Assembly: GCA_031265875.1 (NCBI GenBank)
Contig: JAISCA010000063.1
Span: 62,001 to 126,000, forward strand
Direction: 5' to 3'
DNA from: Propionibacteriaceae bacterium
GTDB taxonomy: Bacteria; Actinomycetota; Actinomycetes; Propionibacteriales; Propionibacteriaceae
Length of the DNA: 64,000 nt
The position numbers and the translations under genes are program-made. Below the pieces are notes generated by a model. The model had not been told where the DNA came from, searched no databases, and saw only the letters and a program-made list of their open reading frames with translations. This document shows, in pieces, positions 49,391 to 59,431 of this stretch; the first letter of the stretch is position 1, and each line of letters begins with the position of its first letter.

Positions 49391-50320
49391 ATGCCCAGAT
49401 ACATACTACGAAGGCTGCTCCAGATGATCCCGGTGATCATCGGAGCCACTTTCATTCTTTTCGTGCTCGTCTTCGCCTTGCCCGGTGAGCCTTGGCAGGG
49501 CCGCTGCGGCGAACGTGAGTGCCCGGCCTCCTACATCGAGGCCTTCAAGCGCGAGTACAACCTGGACAAGCCCCTGCTGCTGCAATACCTGCTCTATCTG
49601 GGCAAGCTGGTCCAAGGCGACCTCGGGGTCAACTTCTACAACAACCGCGTCATCGACGAACTGGCCGTGCGTTACCCCACCACGGTCAAGCTGGCCCTGA
49701 TCGCCATCGCGGTCGAGATCGTCATCGGCATCGCCGCCGGTCTGCTGGCTGGTATCAACAAGGGCCGCTTCTTGGACTCCCTGGTGGTGGTCTCGACCTT
49801 GGTGGTGGTCTCGATCCCGGTCTTCGTGATCGGCTCGGTCAGCCAGTGGGGGGTGCTCCAGCTGCACCTGAACGACATCTTCCCGGTCACCGCCGCCCAG
49901 GGCACAATTAAACAATTAATATTACCAGGGTTCGTCCTCGGCTCCCTCTCGGTGGCCTATGTGGCCCGCTTGACTAGGACCAATCTGGTCGAGAATCTGC
50001 GGGCCGACTACGTCCGCACGGCCCGGGCCAAGGGCTTGTCGACCGGGCGGGTGATCGGCGTCCACACCCTGCGCAACTCCCTCATCCCGGTCGTCACTTT
50101 CATCGGCTACGACTTCGGCTCCCTGATGGGCGGGGCCATCGTGACCGAACGCATCTTCAACATCAATGGCATCGGCGGCTTCATCTTCCGCAGTATCAGC
50201 CAGCGCGACGGCGTCTCGGTGGTCGGGGCCGTGACCGTGCTGGTGCTGGTCTACCTGGTGGCCAATCTGTTGGTCGACCTCCTCTACGGCGTGCTCGATC
50301 CGAGGATCTCCCATGACTGA
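49391..50320 (+). CDS. Peptide ABC transporter permease (DppB type)
   Basis: 309-residue inner-membrane permease with six helices. Seen: RYILRRLLQMIPVIIGATFILFVLVF, the conserved first helix of the DppB/OppB group, GDLGVNFYNNRVIDEL, and the EAA loop YVRTARAKGLSTGRVIGVHTLRN which contacts the ATPases. An insert with two cysteines (GRCGERECPAS) in the first outer loop is similar to other actinobacterial peptide permeases. Overlaps the next permease by eight bases. Confidence 0.92.
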   Translation: MPRYILRRLLQMIPVIIGATFILFVLVFALPGEPWQGRCGERECPASYIEAFKREYNLDKPLLLQYLLYLGKLVQGDLGVNFYNNRVIDELAVRYPTTVKLALIAIAVEIVIGIAAGLLAGINKGRFLDSLVVVSTLVVVSIPVFVIGSVSQWGVLQLHLNDIFPVTAAQGTIKQLILPGFVLGSLSVAYVARLTRTNLVENLRADYVRTARAKGLSTGRVIGVHTLRNSLIPVVTFIGYDFGSLMGGAIVTERIFNINGIGGFIFRSISQRDGVSVVGAVTVLVLVYLVANLLVDLLYGVLDPRISHD

Positions 50321-51299
50321 TCCGACTCATCCCGGGCCCGAGGCGATGATGGGGTCGACGGCCGGCGAATTCGTCGTCCCCAGCGCCGAGGACCAAGCGG
50401 CGGTGGCCGAGGTGGCCGGGCTGGACAAGCCCCACTCGCTCGGCTCCGAGGCCTGGTGGCAGATGCGGCGCCGGCCGATGTTCTGGTTCTCGGCCGGTCT
50501 GATCGTCTTGTTCCTTCTGATGGCGGTCTGGCCCTCCCTCTTCACCGACGCCGATCCGCGTTACTGCGACCTGACCCAGGCTCGGCACAAGCCGAGCCGG
50601 GAGCACTGGTTCGGCACCGACATCCAAGGTTGCGACGTCTACGCCCGCACCATCTACGGCTCCCGTTCCTCCATATTGGTGGGCGTCTTCTGCACCGCCG
50701 GGGTGGCCCTCATCGGCTCGATCGTGGGCCTGCTGGCGGGCTTCTTCGGGGGCTGGCTGGACGCCTTGCTGTCGCGGGTGGGCGAGATCTTTTTCGCCAT
50801 CCCGACCCTGCTGGGCGGCATCGTCATCCTCTACTCCTTCCCCTCCCGGCCGGACACCCCCTACGCCATCGTGGTGGGCAAGGTCGTCCTCGCCATCACC
50901 TTGTTGCAGTGGCCCACCATCGCCCGCATCATGCGGGCCTCCGTCCTGCAGGTCATGCCGCACGAGTACGTCACGGCGGCGCGCGGTCTGGGGGCGAGGC
51001 CGGGACGTATCATCGTCTCGCACATCTTGCCCAACGCCGTGGCCGGCGTCATCGCCGTCGCCACCATCAACCTGGGCGTCTACATCGCTCTGGAGGCGAC
51101 CTTGAGCTTCCTCGGCATCGGCCTGCAACCGCCCGCCATCTCTTGGGGCATCGCCATCTCGGAGGCCTCCCGGATGGGCTTTTTGACCTCGGCCCCGCAC
51201 ATGTTGCTCTTCCCCTCGGTCTTCCTGTCGCTGACCGTGCTGGCCTTCATCATGTTGGGCGAGGTGGTCCGTGACGCCCTCGACCCGAGGCTGAGGTGA
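50313..51299 (+). CDS. Peptide ABC transporter permease (DppC type)
   Basis: 328-residue second permease. Seen: a ~45-residue N-terminal cytosolic part, the first helix RPMFWFSAGLIVLFLLMAVWP, HWFGTDIQGCDVYARTIYGSR, and the EAA loop YVTAARGLGARPGRIIVSHILPN. LSFLGIGLQPPAISWG near the end is the family signature. An extra CDLTQARHKPSREH loop with Cys and the Cys of DIQGCD may form a disulphide outside. Its stop overlaps the next gene start by four bases. Confidence 0.92.
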   Translation: MTDPTHPGPEAMMGSTAGEFVVPSAEDQAAVAEVAGLDKPHSLGSEAWWQMRRRPMFWFSAGLIVLFLLMAVWPSLFTDADPRYCDLTQARHKPSREHWFGTDIQGCDVYARTIYGSRSSILVGVFCTAGVALIGSIVGLLAGFFGGWLDALLSRVGEIFFAIPTLLGGIVILYSFPSRPDTPYAIVVGKVVLAITLLQWPTIARIMRASVLQVMPHEYVTAARGLGARPGRIIVSHILPNAVAGVIAVATINLGVYIALEATLSFLGIGLQPPAISWGIAISEASRMGFLTSAPHMLLFPSVFLSLTVLAFIMLGEVVRDALDPRLR

Positions 51300-52344
51300 G
51301 TCCGGTGACTGAGATCAAGCATTCAGCGCGGGGGGGGGTCCCGCTCGATCCGGCGGCGCCGCTGCTAGTGGTCGAAGACCTCCAGGTCGAGTTCCGCCTG
51401 CGCGAGGGCGTGGCCCGGGCCATCAACGGCGTCTCTTTCGAATTGGCGGCCGGTCAGACCCTGGCCATCTTGGGCGAGTCCGGCTCCGGCAAGTCGGTCA
51501 CGGCCCAGGCCATCATGGGCATTCTGGACTCCCCGCCCGGCTTCGTCACCGGCGGTCGTGTGTTGTACCGGGGAGTCGACTTGCTGCAGCTGCCGGAACG
51601 GGAGCGGCGCAAGGTCCGGGGGGCCCAGATCGCCATGATCTTCCAGGACGCCCTGTCCGCCCTCAACCCGGTCTTCCCGGTCGGCTGGCAGATCGCGGAG
51701 ATGCTGCGGGTGCACCGGGGCCTGAACCGGTCCGACGCTCAAGACCAGGCCATCCGGTTGATGGAGCGGGTCAAGATCCCAGCCGCCCGCCAGCGGGCCC
51801 GGGACTACCCGCATCAGTTCTCGGGCGGCATGCGCCAGCGAGTCATGATCGCCATGTCCATCGCCCTCGACCCGGTGGTGCTGATCGCGGACGAGCCCAC
51901 CACCGCCCTCGATGTCACCGTTCAGGCCCAGATCATGCGCCTGTTGCAAGACCTCCAGGACGAGTTCCAGATGGGTTTGATCTTGATCACGCACGACCTC
52001 GGCGTGGTGGCCGACGTGGCCGACCGGATCGTCGTGATGTACGCCGGCGGCTTGGTCGAGGAGGCCGACGTGGTCGATCTCTACGCCCACCCGGCCCATC
52101 CCTACAGCCGGGGCTTGTTGGACTCGATCCCACGGCTGGACCAGAAGGGCTCCGATCTGCCGGCCATCGGCGGTCTGCCGCCCAACCTGTTGCATCTGCC
52201 GGCCGGCTGCGCCTTCCACCCCCGCTGTCCGTTGGCCCAGGACGTCTGCCGCAGCGGAGCGCCGCCGGCTCGGGTCGAGCTGGGGCCGGGCCGAGCGGCG
52301 GCCTGCCACTTCGTCGATCAGACCCTGACCGCTGGGAGGCCGGC

Positions 52345-52348
<4 letters not shown>
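51296..52348 (+). CDS. Peptide ABC transporter ATPase (DppD type)
   Basis: 350-residue ABC ATPase. Seen: Walker [17 protein letters not shown]-loop [16 protein letters not shown], signature [19 protein letters not shown], Walker [15 protein letters not shown]-loop [11 protein letters not shown], and the C-terminal peptide-transporter domain with [13 protein letters not shown] and a four-cysteine motif ([15 protein letters not shown] then C) like the 4Fe-4S-binding tail of DppD/OppD. GTG 51296 overlaps the stop of the previous gene; GTG 51305 is an equally good start with GAGGTGAG upstream. Its stop overlaps the partner ATPase. Confidence 0.92.
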
Positions 52349-53361
<1,013 letters not shown>

Positions 53362-53378
53362 ACGAAGGAGCCGCCCAG

Positions 53379-53699
53379 ATGACCTACGTCATCGCCCAGC
53401 CGTGTGTCGACACCAAGGACAAAGCCTGCGTCGACGAGTGCCCGGTCGACTGCATCTACGAGGGCAACCGGATGTTGTACATCAACCCCGACGAGTGCGT
53501 CGACTGTGGGGCCTGTGAACCGGTCTGCCCGGTCGAAGCGGTCTTCTACGAGGACGACCTGCCGGCCCAATGGAGCGACTTCCTGCAGGCCAACGCCGGC
53601 TTCTTCGAGGGCCTGGGCGCCCCCGGCGGAGCGGCCCGTTTGGGCCCCTTGAACCAGGACCATCCTCTGATCGAGGCTCTGCCGTCCCAAGGCGAGTGA
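53379..53699 (+). CDS. fdxA: Ferredoxin, 7Fe type
   Basis: 106-residue ferredoxin with one 3Fe-4S and one 4Fe-4S cluster expected. Seen: IAQPCVDTKDKACVDECPVDCI (first cluster region, Cys near 9, 17, 21 and 25) and DECVDCGACEPVCPVEA (second set). The long spacing between the first two Cys is the FdxA/FdxC pattern. It could donate to or take electrons from the FixABCX/ferredoxin system. AAGGAG site before ATG 53379. The pairing with dapC immediately downstream is the known actinobacterial order. Confidence 0.94.
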   Translation: MTYVIAQPCVDTKDKACVDECPVDCIYEGNRMLYINPDECVDCGACEPVCPVEAVFYEDDLPAQWSDFLQANAGFFEGLGAPGGAARLGPLNQDHPLIEALPSQGE

Positions 53700-53703
53700 G
53701 GCC

Positions 53704-54804
53704 GTGAGACCGGTCGACCGTCTGCCCGATTTCCCCTGGGACACCATCGCGGCCGCCGCCGAGCGGGCCCGCTCCCACCCGGACGGCATCTGCGACCTCT
53801 CGGTCGGCACGCCGGTCGATCCCGTGCCGGAGATCGGCCAGGCCGCTCTGAGCGCCGCCGCCGACAGCCCGGGCTATCCCCAGGTCTGGGGCTCCCCGGC
53901 CTTACGTCAGGCCATCCTGGCCTACCTGAGCCGCCGTTGGGGGGCGGTCGGACTGAGTCCGGCCGGGGTCTGTCCCGTCATCGGGGCCAAAGAGGCCATC
54001 GCCTGGCTGCCCACCCTGCTGGGCCTGGGACCGGGCGACCAGGTCGTCATTCCGGAGGTGGCCTACCCGACCTACGCCGTCGGCGCTCTGATGGCTGGGG
54101 CCGAGCCGGTGCCGGCGGCCTCGCCCGACCAGGTGGCCAGCCTGCGTCCCGGCCTGGTCTGGGTCAACTGGCCGGCCAACCCGACCGGGGCGGTGGCCGA
54201 GCCCGAGTCGATCAGAGCCTGGCTGGAGTACGCCCGGGCCCGGGGGGCGGTCTTGGCTTCGGATGAGTGCTACGGCGAGTTCGGCTGGACGGTGGAACCC
54301 GTCTCAGTGCTGTGCCCCAGCGTCAACGGTGGCGACCTGAGCGGTCTGATCGGGGTCTACTCGTTGTCCAAGCGCAGCAACCTGGCCGGTTACCGGGCCG
54401 CCTTCATGGCCGGCGATCCGGCGCTGGTCCAACCTCTGGTGAGTTTGCGCAAGCACCTCGGCCTGATGGTGGCGGCGCCGGTCCAAGCCGCCATGGTCGC
54501 CCTGTTGGGCGACCAAGACCACGTCGAGCTGCAACGCCGGCGTTACGCCGCCCGGCGGGACCGGCTGATGGCCGCTCTGCTGGGCCGGGGTTTCACAGTC
54601 GACCACTCCCAGGCCGGCCTCTACCTCTGGGCCAGCCAAGGTCAGCCCGGCCGGGCCACGGTCGAACGTTTGGCCGACTTGGGATTGCTAGTGGCCCCCG
54701 GCGACTTCTACGGCCCAGCCGGGGCCAATTACGTCAGGATCGCCTTGACGGCGACGGACGAACGGATCGAGGCCGCCGCCCGCCGTCTCGAAGATGGTCT
54801 GTGA
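53704..54804 (+). CDS. dapC: Succinyldiaminopimelate aminotransferase, actinobacterial type
   Basis: 366-residue PLP aminotransferase of lysine and diaminopimelate biosynthesis. Seen: LPDFPWDTIAAAAERARSHP, DLSVGTPVDPVP, VWVNWPANPTGAVA, SDECYGEFGW and the PLP-lysine in VYSLSKRSNLAGYRAAF (about residue 228), plus YVRIALTA with the carboxylate Arg. Start GTG 53704, five bases after the ferredoxin stop. The fdxA-dapC arrangement matches Mycobacterium fdxC-dapC. Diaminopimelate is needed for peptidoglycan of the expected type. Confidence 0.92.
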   Translation: MRPVDRLPDFPWDTIAAAAERARSHPDGICDLSVGTPVDPVPEIGQAALSAAADSPGYPQVWGSPALRQAILAYLSRRWGAVGLSPAGVCPVIGAKEAIAWLPTLLGLGPGDQVVIPEVAYPTYAVGALMAGAEPVPAASPDQVASLRPGLVWVNWPANPTGAVAEPESIRAWLEYARARGAVLASDECYGEFGWTVEPVSVLCPSVNGGDLSGLIGVYSLSKRSNLAGYRAAFMAGDPALVQPLVSLRKHLGLMVAAPVQAAMVALLGDQDHVELQRRRYAARRDRLMAALLGRGFTVDHSQAGLYLWASQGQPGRATVERLADLGLLVAPGDFYGPAGANYVRIALTATDERIEAAARRLEDGL

Positions 54805-54854
54805 GGCGGTCAGCCGATCGAAGGGCTGAGACTAGCCCGGGCCGGGGCCGGTGG

Positions 54855-55619
54855 TCAGTGGCCCCGCAGGGCTTGACGAGCCCCTTTGACATTGGTCGGC
54901 AGAGGACCGCGCGGCAGCGGCATCTTGGGCCGAGCCGCGTCCAAGGCCTTCAGCCGGGACTGCAGCTCGCTGACCTGGGACTGCCGGACGGCCTTGGGCA
55001 GCTGGCGGAGGTGCCGGTTCAGCCGGTTCAGCGGCACCTGGTTGGATTCCTTGCCCACCACCACGGTGGTGACGGGGACGCCTTGGCGGACCGACTCATG
55101 CTTCTTGGTCTCGGTGGCCAGCAGCTGACGCACCCGGCCGGCCTGGCCCTCGCCGATCAGGACGATGCCGGGCGGACCGACCACGCGGTGGACCACGTCT
55201 TGGTAGCGGGTCAAAGAGATGGCCGGGCTCTTCAGCCACTTCTTGGGCAACAGGTTCATGGCCACCTCGGCTGAGCCGGGCTGGCCGTCGAAGCGCTTGT
55301 AAGCGGCCAGACGGGCCCGCCAGGCCAGCACCGTCATGGCGGACAAGGCCGCCAGCATGATGCCCATGGGCAGCCAGGCCCACAGCGGTCCCACCGCCAG
55401 TCCGACGACGACCCCCACCGCCAGACTGGCCACCGCCGAGCCCAGCACCAGCCACAGCATCGGCTTGTCGTGCTGGCGGGTCATCTTGAAGGTCTCGACG
55501 ATCTGCCGGACGCGGCCCCAATCGTCCGGGTTGTTGGACTGCTTCTTACGCAGCTTCTCAGCCTGGGCGGCCGCCTTCTGCTCCGCCTCTAGCTGTTTGG
55601 CGCGTTCGCTTCTTGCCAT
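54855..55619 (-). CDS. DUF4191 membrane protein
   Basis: 254-residue protein conserved next to lipA in actinobacteria (Rv2219 type), function unknown. Seen: a basic coiled N-terminus (AKQLEAEQKAAAQAEKLRKK), two adjacent membrane helices (PMLWLVLGSAVASLAVGVVVGL and GPLWAWLPMGIMLAALSAMTVL), then a soluble C-terminal part with VHRVVGPPGIVLIGEG and KESNQVPLNRLNRHLRQLP. Starts seven bases after the lipA stop, same strand. Placement suggests co-expression with the lipoate genes, but no mechanistic link is known. Confidence 0.85.
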   Translation of the reverse strand: MARSERAKQLEAEQKAAAQAEKLRKKQSNNPDDWGRVRQIVETFKMTRQHDKPMLWLVLGSAVASLAVGVVVGLAVGPLWAWLPMGIMLAALSAMTVLAWRARLAAYKRFDGQPGSAEVAMNLLPKKWLKSPAISLTRYQDVVHRVVGPPGIVLIGEGQAGRVRQLLATETKKHESVRQGVPVTTVVVGKESNQVPLNRLNRHLRQLPKAVRQSQVSELQSRLKALDAARPKMPLPRGPLPTNVKGARQALRGH

Positions 55620-55626
55620 AGTGGTC

Positions 55627-56556
55627 CTACTCCGACGATGTCGAGATGGTGTTCAAAGCCGCCCGGTAGAGTCGGCCGGCGCGATAGCTCGACCGTACCA
55701 AAGGTCCGCTGGCCACGCCCAAATAGCCCAGTTCTGTGGCCTCTTGGGCCAGCTCGTCGAACTCCTGCGGAGTCACCCAACGGTCCACCGGGTGCAGGGT
55801 CGGCCCGGGTCTGAGGTACTGCGTGATCGTGATCAGCCGCGCCCCGGCCTGGAAGAGATCGCCTAAGGCTTGGGAGACCTCCGACCGGGTCTCGCCCAGA
55901 CCCAGGATCAGATTCGACTTGGTCAGCAGACCGGCCCGCTGTGAGCGGGTCAAGACCGCCAGCGAGCGGTCGTAGGAGAAGGCCGGCCTGACCCGACGGA
56001 ACAGCCTGGGCACGGTCTCTAAATTGTGGGCGAAGACCTCCGGGCGGGTGGCGAAGACCTGGTCCAGCAGCTCGGCCCGGCCGGAGAAGTCGGGGGCCAG
56101 CAGTTCCACGGTGACGCCGGGGTTGAGGCGGTGGATGGCGCTGACGGTCTCGGCGTAGATCCAGGCCCCTAGATCGGTCAAGTCGTCGCGGCAAACGCCG
56201 GTCACGGTGGCGTGGCGCAGCCCCAGGGCGGCCACCGACTGGGCCACTCGCTCAGGCTCGGCTAGGTCCAGCCCGGTCGGCTTGGCCGAGCTGATCTGGC
56301 AGAAGTCGCAGCGTCGGGTGCAAGCCTCGCCGCCGATCAGGAAGGTGGCCTCGCGGTCCTCCCAGCATTCGAAGATATTGGGGCAGCCAGCCGATTGACA
56401 GACCGTCTGCAAGCGCTGCCCGGTCATGATGGACTGCAAGTCGCGGTAGTTCGGACCGGTGCTCAAACGCGTCTTGATCCAAGGTGGTTTGGATTCGATC
56501 GGGGTCTCGGCGTTCTTGGCCTCGATCCTAAGTAGACGGCGCGATTGTACAGTCAC
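55627..56556 (-). CDS. lipA: Lipoyl synthase
   Basis: 309-residue radical SAM enzyme that inserts two sulphurs into protein-bound octanoyl groups. Seen: the auxiliary cluster motif [16 protein letters not shown] (C-x4-C-x5-C), the radical SAM motif [11 protein letters not shown] (C-x3-C-x2-C), VTGVCRDDL and the C-terminal RSSYRAG with its conserved Ser. GTG 56556 is the start; TAGCCT ends seven bases upstream, so a leaderless message is likely although lipB lies upstream by only ten bases. Works with LipB on the E2 protein encoded two genes away. Confidence 0.95.
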   Translation of the reverse strand: MTVQSRRLLRIEAKNAETPIESKPPWIKTRLSTGPNYRDLQSIMTGQRLQTVCQSAGCPNIFECWEDREATFLIGGEACTRRCDFCQISSAKPTGLDLAEPERVAQSVAALGLRHATVTGVCRDDLTDLGAWIYAETVSAIHRLNPGVTVELLAPDFSGRAELLDQVFATRPEVFAHNLETVPRLFRRVRPAFSYDRSLAVLTRSQRAGLLTKSNLILGLGETRSEVSQALGDLFQAGARLITITQYLRPGPTLHPVDRWVTPQEFDELAQEATELGYLGVASGPLVRSSYRAGRLYRAALNTISTSSE

Positions 56557-56566
56557 TCGCCACAGG

Positions 56567-57277
56567 CTACCTGGTCCCGGCCGGGCCGTCGGCCGGACGC
56601 GGGATGTCGGGGCTACGGTGGAAGTCGCGGAAGGCCAGCAACTCGGTCAGGTGGGACTCGACGGCGGCCGTGACTTGGAGGAAGTCGGGCCGGTCGGCCA
56701 GCTCTCGAGCCAGGCTGGAGACGCCGGCGTCGCGGATGCCGCAGGGCACGATGCGGTCGAAGGCGGCCAGATCGGGGTCGACGTTGAGGGCGAAGCCGTG
56801 CATCGTGACTTGACGGGCCACGCGCAGGCCGATGGCGGCCAGTTTGCGCTCCGGCCGCTCGGCGCTGGCCGGCAGCCAGACCCCGGTCCGGCCGGGCACC
56901 CGGCCGGCCGGCAAGCCGTGGTCGGCCAGCGTCCGGATCAGGGCCTCCTCCACCCGGCGCACGAAATCGACCACGTAGATCCCGGCCGGCAGTTTGACGA
57001 TGGGGTAGCCGACCAACTGCCCGGGGCCGTGCCAGGTCACCTTGCCGCCCCGGTCGACCGGCAGCACGACGGGGCCGTCGCTCAGCAAGTCGGTCGCCGC
57101 GGTCGAACGCCCGGCCGTGTAGACGCTGGCGTGCTCCAGCAACAGCACGGTGCTGGGCTCCTGCCCGTCCAGCACGGCTTGGTGGAGACGGCGCTGCTCG
57201 GACCAGGCCCAGTCGTAGTCGGTCAGACGACGCGGCCGATCGTTCAGACCGAGACGACGGAAGACCAGATCGGTCAT
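56567..57277 (-). CDS. lipB: Octanoyltransferase
   Basis: 236-residue enzyme transferring octanoate from acyl-carrier protein to lipoyl domains. Seen: [37 protein letters not shown] with the RGG and HGPGQ motifs, [34 protein letters not shown] with the catalytic Lys region, and [18 protein letters not shown] with the catalytic Cys (about residue 180). ATG 57277 preferred over the open frame to 57385, which overlaps the E2 gene. Part of the E2-lipB-lipA-DUF4191 run. Confidence 0.94.
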   Translation of the reverse strand: MTDLVFRRLGLNDRPRRLTDYDWAWSEQRRLHQAVLDGQEPSTVLLLEHASVYTAGRSTAATDLLSDGPVVLPVDRGGKVTWHGPGQLVGYPIVKLPAGIYVVDFVRRVEEALIRTLADHGLPAGRVPGRTGVWLPASAERPERKLAAIGLRVARQVTMHGFALNVDPDLAAFDRIVPCGIRDAGVSSLARELADRPDFLQVTAAVESHLTELLAFRDFHRSPDIPRPADGPAGTR

Positions 57278-57296
57278 CGGGCGCGTCTGAGGGACA

Positions 57297-59246
57297 CTAG
57301 GCCAGGGCCCCCAACTCGGCCGCGAACTCGCCCTGTTCCAGACGAGCCTTGATGGCGGCCAAGAAGCGGGCCGCGTCGGCCCCATCGACTAGTCGGTGGT
57401 CGTAGGTCAAGGACATGTACATCATGTCGCGCACGGCGATGATGTCGCCCATGCGGTCGTCAGCCACCACCACGGGCCGTTTGACCAGAGCGCCGGTGCC
57501 CAAGATGGCGACCTGGGGCTGGTTGATGATCGGGGTGTCGAAGAGGGTGCCGGCGGCCCCGTAATTGGTGATGGTGAAGGTGCCACCGGCCAACTCGTCC
57601 GGAGTGACCTGGCTGGAGCGGGTGCGGCTGGCCAGATCGGCGATCTTCTTGGCCAGGCCGCCGACCGTCAGGTCGCCGGCGTCACGCACCACCGGCACCA
57701 AGAGACCGCGTGGGGTGTCGACCGCCACCCCGACGTGGACGCCGTCGGCGTAGCTGATCAGCCCGGCCTCTAGGTCGATGGTGGCGTTGACCTTGGGGAA
57801 TTGCTTGAGCGCCTCGACGGCGGCCTTGGTGATGAAGGGCAGATAGGTCAAGCCGACGCCCTCACGGGTCCGGAAGCTGTCTTTGACTGTGCCGCGCAGC
57901 TTGGAGATGGCGGTCAGATCGACTTCGACGGTGGCGGTCAACTGAGCCGCCACCCGCAAGGACTCGACCATGCGCTGAGCCACGCTGGCCCGCAGCCGGC
58001 TGATCTTCTCAGTCGTTCCGGCCACGGCGGCGGGCGGGGCGATGGCGGCGGGACGGGCCAGTCCTAGGCTGGGTTGGCCCGGACTGGGAGCCGGCGCCTC
58101 AGGCGGCCGGCTGGCCGGTTGAGACGGCCGGGGCGGTTGGGGTAGCTGGGGAGGGGGGGCCAGGACAGTGGTCGGAACTGGCTCGGCCGTAGTCGGCGTC
58201 GGCGCGGTCGGCGGAGCCAGTTCCGGCGCTGAGATCGGCTGGGCCGGTTGGTCCGGTTCGGCCACTGGACTGGGCCTCAGAGGAGCGGCCGGGTCCAGTG
58301 TGGGAGCGGGGGTGGCGACTGGCTTAGCGCCACCGGCCGCAGTCAAGATGTCTTCCTTGCGGATGCGACCGCCCACGCCGGAACCAGCCACCTGGGACAG
58401 GTCGATGCCATGCTCGGCCGCTAGACGGCGCACCAACGGCGTGACATAGGGGCCGGTCACCTCCGAATTGCCGGCCACCGGACGGGGGGCGATCGGATCG
58501 ACCGGGGGCGAGGGGATGACGGGCGATTCTCCGGTCGGCTCGGTCGGCTCGGTCGTGGTCGGTTCAGTCGCCGGCGGTTCGGTCGGTTCGGTCGGCTCTA
58601 GGCCGGTGGTCGAGGCCGTGGCCGCAGCTGCGGTCGCCAGAGTGGCCGGGCTCGGTTGCTCGACGATTTGGTCCGGGCTGGGCCTGACCGGATCGGGGCT
58701 GACCGCGGCGGGGGCCGGCGCTTCGGATCGGACCGGTGGCCCGGGCAGCGGTCCGAAGAGCGGACCCTGGCTGGGTTGGGCCCAGGCTGGGAGCGGCGGC
58801 GGGCTGGGCGGCTCGGTCGCAGCCGACTCCGCAGTCGGCTCGATCGGCCCCGACCAAGCTGTCGCAGGGCTGGGGAGAGCCGGAGCCGGGGGAGTCGTGG
58901 CCTGGTTCGAGCCTGGGAACGGTTCGTACCGGGTCGGTTCGGGCTGGGCCGCTTCGGGTTGGGCCGGTTCGGACGGGGTCGAGTCGGCCGGTGGGACCGT
59001 AGCCTCGTCCGGCTGACCGATCAGCGCCAGCACCGCTCCAACTGGAGCGGTCTCGTCCTCGCGCACCCGGATCTCCAGGAGCAAGCCGGCGGCCGGGGCT
59101 GGAATCTCCGTGTCGACCTTGTCGGTCGACACCTCCAACAGCGGCTCGTCCGCCTCGACGCGGTCGCCGACCTGTTTGAGCCAACGCGAGACCGTGCCCT
59201 CGAAGACCGATTCGCCCAACGCTGGCAGTGTCACTTGGGTCGTCAT
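57297..59246 (-). CDS. sucB: Dihydrolipoamide acyltransferase (E2) of a 2-oxoacid dehydrogenase
   Basis: 649-residue E2 component. Seen: one lipoyl domain (about residues 1-78) with the modified Lys in [13 protein letters not shown], a very long Pro/Ala/Thr/Glu-rich linker to ~residue 262, the E1/E3-binding domain [22 protein letters not shown] followed by [14 protein letters not shown], a second Pro-rich linker to ~410, and a catalytic domain ending [18 protein letters not shown] with the active His and Asp. By synteny with Mycobacterium dlaT/sucB beside lipB it serves pyruvate and possibly 2-oxoglutarate dehydrogenase; specificity is not settled. AAAGGAG before ATG 59246. Confidence 0.92.
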   Translation of the reverse strand: MTTQVTLPALGESVFEGTVSRWLKQVGDRVEADEPLLEVSTDKVDTEIPAPAAGLLLEIRVREDETAPVGAVLALIGQPDEATVPPADSTPSEPAQPEAAQPEPTRYEPFPGSNQATTPPAPALPSPATAWSGPIEPTAESAATEPPSPPPLPAWAQPSQGPLFGPLPGPPVRSEAPAPAAVSPDPVRPSPDQIVEQPSPATLATAAAATASTTGLEPTEPTEPPATEPTTTEPTEPTGESPVIPSPPVDPIAPRPVAGNSEVTGPYVTPLVRRLAAEHGIDLSQVAGSGVGGRIRKEDILTAAGGAKPVATPAPTLDPAAPLRPSPVAEPDQPAQPISAPELAPPTAPTPTTAEPVPTTVLAPPPQLPQPPRPSQPASRPPEAPAPSPGQPSLGLARPAAIAPPAAVAGTTEKISRLRASVAQRMVESLRVAAQLTATVEVDLTAISKLRGTVKDSFRTREGVGLTYLPFITKAAVEALKQFPKVNATIDLEAGLISYADGVHVGVAVDTPRGLLVPVVRDAGDLTVGGLAKKIADLASRTRSSQVTPDELAGGTFTITNYGAAGTLFDTPIINQPQVAILGTGALVKRPVVVADDRMGDIIAVRDMMYMSLTYDHRLVDGADAARFLAAIKARLEQGEFAAELGALA

Positions 59247-59431
59247 GACGACCGGCTCCTTTCGCGCTGCGAGCCCATGGCCGCACTCCCGAGATTCCCT
59301 AGACGGTGGCGCCGTCGGCGACCACCAGGGGCGAGCGCGGTCCGCGCCAGGCCCACTGTCCAAAAACACTAGTCCACTCGGCGCCCGAAGCGGTGGCGCA
59401 GGAGCCGAGTTTCGCTCACTGGCGGAGCCTT

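Noticed and set aside
58081..59016. E2 linker as evidence of a frameshift or two fused genes
   Set aside because: The frame is continuous, the composition is Pro/Ala/Thr/Glu throughout as in other E2 linkers, and lipoyl, binding and catalytic domains are in the correct order.
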